64,000 nucleotides of DNA from Ascoidea rubescens DSM 1968 (lineage: Eukaryota; Ascomycota; Saccharomycetes; Ascoideales; Ascoideaceae). A model generated the notes under the pieces. It was not told the DNA's origin. It made no database searches and worked only from the letters and a program-made list of their open reading frames with translations. The position numbers and the translations under genes were made by a program. Location of the stretch: positions 1,431,428 to 1,495,427 of the forward strand of contig NW_017962913.1 of assembly GCF_001661345.1 (NCBI RefSeq), in the 5' to 3' direction. This document shows, piece by piece, positions 59,192-64,000 of this stretch (position 1 is the first letter of the stretch; every line of letters starts with the position of its first letter).

Positions 59192-62100
59192 ATGACTGAT
59201 TCTTTGTATCCCAACAACCTCATCGAGTCCCTTGACCACCAGTCTGACTCCAATGATATCTTTACTATTGAGCCTGTTCAGTTGCAGTTTGAAATCGCCA
59301 ACTTGGTCTCTTTAAAAGTCGCCAACAACATCCTAGTGTTCGCCTTGAAAAATGGCAAGATCTGTCGTATTGATTTGAACCAACCCCAAAATGTCGATGA
59401 GATCCAATTGTTTGAAAACGACAAAGCAAACGACTCAAAGGCAAAAGCAAAATCAATTGCTCAGAACAACAACTCAAAGAATATAAACAAGATTAACAAC
59501 ATTTTCCTAGATCCGAGTGGTAACCATTTAATTGTTTCAACCACAAAAAACGATAACTATTACTTGAACTCAACCACCTTGAAACCAAAAATTCTAAACA
59601 AATTTAAAGGTGTAGATATATCATATATTGCTTGGTGTCCCATCAAACTAACCAAAACAACTGCCGCTAACTTTTTAATTGGCACTAGAAGTGGGCTAAT
59701 CTTAGAATCAACTTTAGAATACTCCGACGAATATTTCAAGAAAGATGATAGATTTCTTAAAACTGTCTGGAAAAATCCCAAAGTTTCAATCTCAAATCCT
59801 TCCTCTAATCCTCTAAATATTAAATCTAATATAATTGGCACTAATAACAACATTACAAATAACAAAAACAATACTAATAATAACTTGAATTCAAAACTAA
59901 AACCAATTGACGGAATATCAATTAAATATCTTAAAAATTTCAATAAATTCATTGTAATAATAACCACTGGCGATGATATCTTCTATTATAACTATAAATC
60001 TCCCTTTAACAATCTCAACAACTTGAGTTTAAATCAATCCATTTTCCAGAACTTTTTCAAAAATGAACCTTCTGATTACGAGAGATTCGAGGACTTGGGT
60101 TTAATTAATGGTAACAAATTTACTTCAAATTTCTCTTCTTACTCATGGGTTACTAACACTGGAATCGTTTATGGTTTAATAGATCCTTTTGAAAATTTAT
60201 CAAGCTTATCAAGTTTATCAAATTTTTCTTCATCTTTATTGTCCTATGATGATCATTCCAATTTTAATACCTCTACAAATAACCACCCAGCAATCTCAAA
60301 TTTCTCCTCCTCCCCATTAGCTATCAATCTACCCTCCAATTTCCAAAATAATATCAAAAATAACCTTTTATCCACAAACAAATTCTTCAATAACTCAAAA
60401 ATATTGCTAAATATCGAATTGCCTAAAAATAAACACAAGTTTAAATCTCTTTTACTATCAAAATATCATCTCATCCTATTAAGAGATAAAGAAATCCTCA
60501 TTATTAACCAAATAAACGATCAATTGGTCTCCCATAAGCAATTGCCAATTTTAACTGATAATGAAAGATTTATTGGTTTATCTGCTGACTATTATAATCT
60601 ACAATCAAACTCAATAACTTACTGGCTATACTCAAACTATAACATCTACGAAATCGTCATTAATAACGAATCAAAAAATATCTGGAAAAATTACCTAGAA
60701 ATAAATGAATTTGATAAAGCGTTAAAATCAATCAAAGAAACAACAAATGATCCAATTAACAAGGATATCATCTTACTTAAAAAAGGTCAATATCTATTGA
60801 AAAAAGAACAATATCTTGATGCTGCAGCAATTTTAGCTTATTCAACTGAGCCTTTTGAATCAATTACTCTAAAATTAATCGATGAAAACCAATTTGACGC
60901 CCTAAGAAAATATCTCATTATAAAACTCTCAATTATTTCAAAAAAGGAAAATTATATGCAAAAAATTATGTTAAGCAGTTGGATTGTAGAACTATTTTTA
61001 GAAAGACTAAATTCAATTGATGATTTAATTGCTTTAAGAAATAAAGAATCCATCTCAAATTTGAGTCATGCTCCAAATGACAATGAAATTACAACTGAGG
61101 ATTTAGCTTCACCAAGTAATTTCATGAATTCAAATCCTGAAAATTCTATAAGATTTAAAAAACATTCAAAACATAATAGTAGCATTTATTCTTTAGTAAA
61201 TTTGTCTCTAAATGAATTGGTCAAAACTAAAACAGATCTTGAAAAATCTTACCAGAATTTCTTAGTAGATAATAAGGATAACCTAGATAAGGAAACAATT
61301 TACCAAATTATCACTGCTCATAACCGTCAAAGCGAGCTCTTGTTTTTTGCTAATATTATTAATGACTATGATTTTATTCTTAATTATTGGATCAACCTTG
61401 AACAATGGTCAGAAGCCTTGAAAATTTTATATAAAAAAAATGATCCCAAAGTAATTTACAAGTACTCAACTGCTTTATTGGCAAATTATTCAAAAGAAAC
61501 TGTTGATATTTGGATTCAGTTTCACAAAATTTTAAATCCAATTAAATTTATTCCTGCTATTTTAAGTTACAACATGAACAATAATCAAAAAATTAAACCA
61601 GAAAATCACCAAGGTTTGCGCTACTTGAATTTTGTGACAAACACTTTGAAAAATACTGATACAATTATACATAATACTTTATTGAGTATTTTAATTACCT
61701 ATCCCGATGTTCCATCTTTCAATCTATCAAATACTTTGAATAATTCACCTTCTACTAATTTTTACAACCTTAATCAAAACAAAACACTTAGTCTTAAACA
61801 ATCAATTGCTTCAATTAAAGAAACATCAACTGTGCTTAATATTGAAAATGAAGTGTTTACTTTGAAGTACTTGCAACAATTTAACGATGAAATTTACTAT
61901 GACTCAGATTTTATCTTAAGATTATGTCTTCAATACAAAAAAATTCAAAGTGCTATTCATATTTTTTCGATTTTAGAAAATTTTCAACAGGCTATTGATC
62001 TATCATTAGAATACAATCTAATCAAACTCGCCCGTATTATTGCCGACAGACCAATCGATAATCCTCATCTTCGAAAAGAATTATGGTTAAAAATATCCAA

Positions 62101-62800
62101 AAAAATGATTGAAAAAGCATGTTATGAGAGTGTTGTCGATAACTCTATTCAAAACGTCACATCAAAAGACAAACCTGATGCAGAAGAAATGATTAACAAA
62201 AATAGCATAGAAATACAAAATCTTTTGAAGTTTTTGTTATCAAATTGTGACTTGTTAACAATAAAAGATCTATTGCCTTTATTTCCTAACTTTTTGGTTA
62301 TTGATACTTTCAAGAATGAAATCATCAAGAATTTGGAAAATTACGGCTTGAAAATGAACCAATTAAATCAATCCATTAACAACACTCTCAACATCTCCAA
62401 AAAAATCAAGACAGAAATCACAAATTACCAGAAGAGGTTCTCTATCATTGAGCCAGGTGAACAATGTTCAACATGCAGATATCCATTAATTATTAAAAAA
62501 TTCTTTGTTTTCCCTTGTCAACACTCGTTTCACGCTGATTGTCTAATCAAAAACATTTTGAGCTCCAATGATTATAAATTGAAGAAACAAATTCAAATGT
62601 TACAAAGACAGTATCAAAACAACAAAATATCTACTGTAGGGGATACTGGAGAAATGAATAAGAAATTCTTGAAAAGTGTTGAGCTTGAAAAGATTCTATG
62701 CACTAAATGTATCTTATGCAGCGATATAAATATTGACACTATTGATGATCCTTTTATCACAACGAATGATAAAGTTGCACTGAAAAATTGGGAAATTTAG
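59192..62800 (+). CDS. PEP3: Vps18/Pep3, HOPS-CORVET core subunit
   Basis: 1202 residues. The N-terminal propeller region reads NLVSLKVANNILVFALKNGK and ICRIDLNQPQNVDEIQLF, matching the Pep3/Vps18 start. Alpha-solenoid repeats fill the middle (ALKSIKETTNDPINKDIILL, LDAAAILAYSTEPFESITLK). The C-terminal RING-type finger is CSTCRYPLIIKKFFVFPCQH then SFHADCL, with the second Cys set CTKCILC after a Gln/Lys-rich helix. Vps18 joins Vps11 in the class C core shared by CORVET and HOPS for endosome-vacuole tethering. Asn/Ser inserts in the propeller (about 205-230, 330-410) make it longer than S. cerevisiae Pep3 (918). Confidence 0.92.
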   Translation: MTDSLYPNNLIESLDHQSDSNDIFTIEPVQLQFEIANLVSLKVANNILVFALKNGKICRIDLNQPQNVDEIQLFENDKANDSKAKAKSIAQNNNSKNINKINNIFLDPSGNHLIVSTTKNDNYYLNSTTLKPKILNKFKGVDISYIAWCPIKLTKTTAANFLIGTRSGLILESTLEYSDEYFKKDDRFLKTVWKNPKVSISNPSSNPLNIKSNIIGTNNNITNNKNNTNNNLNSKLKPIDGISIKYLKNFNKFIVIITTGDDIFYYNYKSPFNNLNNLSLNQSIFQNFFKNEPSDYERFEDLGLINGNKFTSNFSSYSWVTNTGIVYGLIDPFENLSSLSSLSNFSSSLLSYDDHSNFNTSTNNHPAISNFSSSPLAINLPSNFQNNIKNNLLSTNKFFNNSKILLNIELPKNKHKFKSLLLSKYHLILLRDKEILIINQINDQLVSHKQLPILTDNERFIGLSADYYNLQSNSITYWLYSNYNIYEIVINNESKNIWKNYLEINEFDKALKSIKETTNDPINKDIILLKKGQYLLKKEQYLDAAAILAYSTEPFESITLKLIDENQFDALRKYLIIKLSIISKKENYMQKIMLSSWIVELFLERLNSIDDLIALRNKESISNLSHAPNDNEITTEDLASPSNFMNSNPENSIRFKKHSKHNSSIYSLVNLSLNELVKTKTDLEKSYQNFLVDNKDNLDKETIYQIITAHNRQSELLFFANIINDYDFILNYWINLEQWSEALKILYKKNDPKVIYKYSTALLANYSKETVDIWIQFHKILNPIKFIPAILSYNMNNNQKIKPENHQGLRYLNFVTNTLKNTDTIIHNTLLSILITYPDVPSFNLSNTLNNSPSTNFYNLNQNKTLSLKQSIASIKETSTVLNIENEVFTLKYLQQFNDEIYYDSDFILRLCLQYKKIQSAIHIFSILENFQQAIDLSLEYNLIKLARIIADRPIDNPHLRKELWLKISKKMIEKACYESVVDNSIQNVTSKDKPDAEEMINKNSIEIQNLLKFLLSNCDLLTIKDLLPLFPNFLVIDTFKNEIIKNLENYGLKMNQLNQSINNTLNISKKIKTEITNYQKRFSIIEPGEQCSTCRYPLIIKKFFVFPCQHSFHADCLIKNILSSNDYKLKKQIQMLQRQYQNNKISTVGDTGEMNKKFLKSVELEKILCTKCILCSDINIDTIDDPFITTNDKVALKNWEI

Positions 62801-63008
62801 TATAAAAAGAACATTTTTAATTTTATTAATAGTTTTTTATTTCTTTATTTAAAAGTTTTTCTAGTTTTAAACGTATTTTTGTCTTCTCTAATATACTCTC
62901 AAATGCTTACAAGTTTTCTTTTCGGTTTTAATCATTTCATTTACTGCTTCAAATTTTTAGTTCTCTATATATGTTTCTCACAATATAAAATTTCAATTTA
63001 TGAGTTTA
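62801..63008. other. Convergent spacer between PEP3 and SEC5
   Basis: Short AT-rich 3' flanks; nothing further seen. Confidence 0.5.
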
Positions 63009-64000
63009 TTAAGAATTAAAACATCCGTATGTTGTCTAAATTTTGTTAGTAAAAAATCGTTCAATTTGGAAAACTAAAGCAAAATATAAAATTTTGATGT
63101 AATACATACTGAACTGCTTTTTATGTTTTTGTCGACCAATTTCACAACACTATCAATAATAATCTTGGGGTCTGATCTTTTTTTGACAATTGTAATATAA
63201 ATTGAGTTTAAGTTATCCATAGATTTCAGACTTAAATTGTATGAACTATTACCATAGGTATTATCGAAAACTCTTTTAAAAAACTCAACGTCTGATATTA
63301 ATTGTTGAAGACCAGAAATTGAATAAGCAGGCACATTTTTATAACATGCGAATAACTGTTCTGTAATATGATCTTGCAATTCACTCATTATCTTTGGAAT
63401 CAATTTATTTGAGATTAATATTATTGAAGAATGAAGCATAATCAAATAGGTGAGTGTTTCATATATATAGTTATTTATTCCTTTTTTTCAAGAAGAAAAA
63501 TGAAAAGAGAAAAAGTTTGTGTTAGTAGATTAATAACCTTTAAAAGAAAACAAAAAAAAAACATACTTCTTGGAGGCGTTTCTGTAGACCAATTATAATT
63601 TGAAATACCTTTCGCAAGCACAAGACTCAATTTCTTCTTTTTTTCTTCGCAATAACTTTCAAATACAAAATTTTCCATACTGGAAAGAATATTCCAAATG
63701 TCCAAAGATTGGCCAGTAAAGTTACTTTTAAAAATTTCATCATAGAATTTTATAGTTCCAGGAACTATTTGGTTATTTAACTTTAATAAATTATTTATGG
63801 TTAATAACTTGACAAGATCAGTAATAGTAGCAGTGTGTGAGTCAACAGAAAATAATAATTTTGAGGATTCTTTATTTTGTTTTAATAATTGACCATTTTT
63901 AATTCTTTTCAGCAAAGAATCTAATAATATTTTTAAACTTTGTAAGAACATATCATGAACTAGAGAAAGGAATCTTTGAGATGGGTAAGATAAAATTTGA
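63009..64000 (-). CDS. SEC5: Exocyst subunit Sec5, C-terminal part (two introns, 5' end outside window)
   Basis: Visible exons: 63567-64000 (open to the window edge), 63110-63480 and 63009-63035. Intron 63481-63566: donor GTATGT, branch TACTAAC, acceptor AAAG. Intron 63036-63109: donor GTATGT, branch TACTAAC at 63045-63051, acceptor TTTAG. Phases fit. The product reads SYPSQRFLSLVHDMFLQSLK, LTINNLLKLN, MENFVFESYCEEKKKKLSL, then across the first junction RRINNYIYETLTYLIMLHSS, and later LQQLISDVEFFKRVF. This pattern fits the Sec5 C-terminus. The final exon adds only eight residues (TTYGCFNS). Sec5 tethers secretory vesicles at the plasma membrane. Confidence 0.72.

Overview
The window is nuclear DNA of a budding yeast (Saccharomycotina). 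The genome is AT-rich and gene-dense. Introns are short, with GTATGT/GTAAGT donors and TACTAAC-type branch points. The proteins have yeast-specific architectures (Cdc37, Mek1, Mms4, Spp41-like, Gid4, Akr1 with a DHYC motif). Asn/Gln/Ser-rich tracts interrupt many of them. A probable complex I assembly factor (NDUFAF6-like) argues against Saccharomyces sensu stricto. CTG is strikingly rare, and the few CTG codons in POP3 are compatible with a CUG-reassigned lineage, but the genetic code is not settled here. I see no transposon, virus-like element, rRNA or CRISPR array. One tRNA-Thr is present.

Layout, left: RAS (5' end cut off by the window), a 2-kb gene-poor leader, RXT3, NDUFAF6-like, tRNA-Thr(AGU), an empty 1.4-kb stretch, TAF10, CDC37 and SMD3 (divergent, sharing a promoter), a membrane-anchored WD40-like/DUF2415-type protein, and an unrecognised acidic protein. 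Left-centre: a EutQ-like cupin, TOM7, POP3, GPA2, a VanZ-like membrane protein, a second EutQ-like cupin, ARO7, VPS15 and SEN2. Right-centre: LCL2 and CDC45 (divergent), a YMC1-type mitochondrial carrier, GID4, MEK1, FES1, MMS4, SIF2 and TFB4. Right: an Asterix-like small membrane protein with two introns, SPP41-like with a leader intron, AKR1, VPS18/PEP3, and the 3' part of SEC5, which runs off the right edge.

Functionally this is ordinary conserved core-genome content rather than one cluster. Related pairs are RAS and GPA2 (both normally upstream of cAMP/PKA), RXT3 and SIF2 (Rpd3L and Set3C deacetylase complexes), CDC37 and FES1 (Hsp90 and Hsp70 co-factors, each with heat-shock-element-like promoter sequence), MEK1 and MMS4 (meiotic recombination control and joint-molecule cleavage), and VPS15, VPS18 and SEC5 (membrane traffic).

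Beyond gene calls, the main observations are: (i) reconstructed splice structures for SMD3, LCL2, MMS4, the Asterix-like gene, SEC5 and the SPP41-like leader; (ii) GC-rich islands centred on gene starts in an otherwise AT-rich sequence; (iii) a repeated amphipathic motif array in the SPP41-like protein; (iv) a 27-bp perfect inverted repeat downstream of GPA2; (v) candidate HSE, Reb1, Tbf1, MCB/SCB and E-box elements. No clearly new biological system was found.
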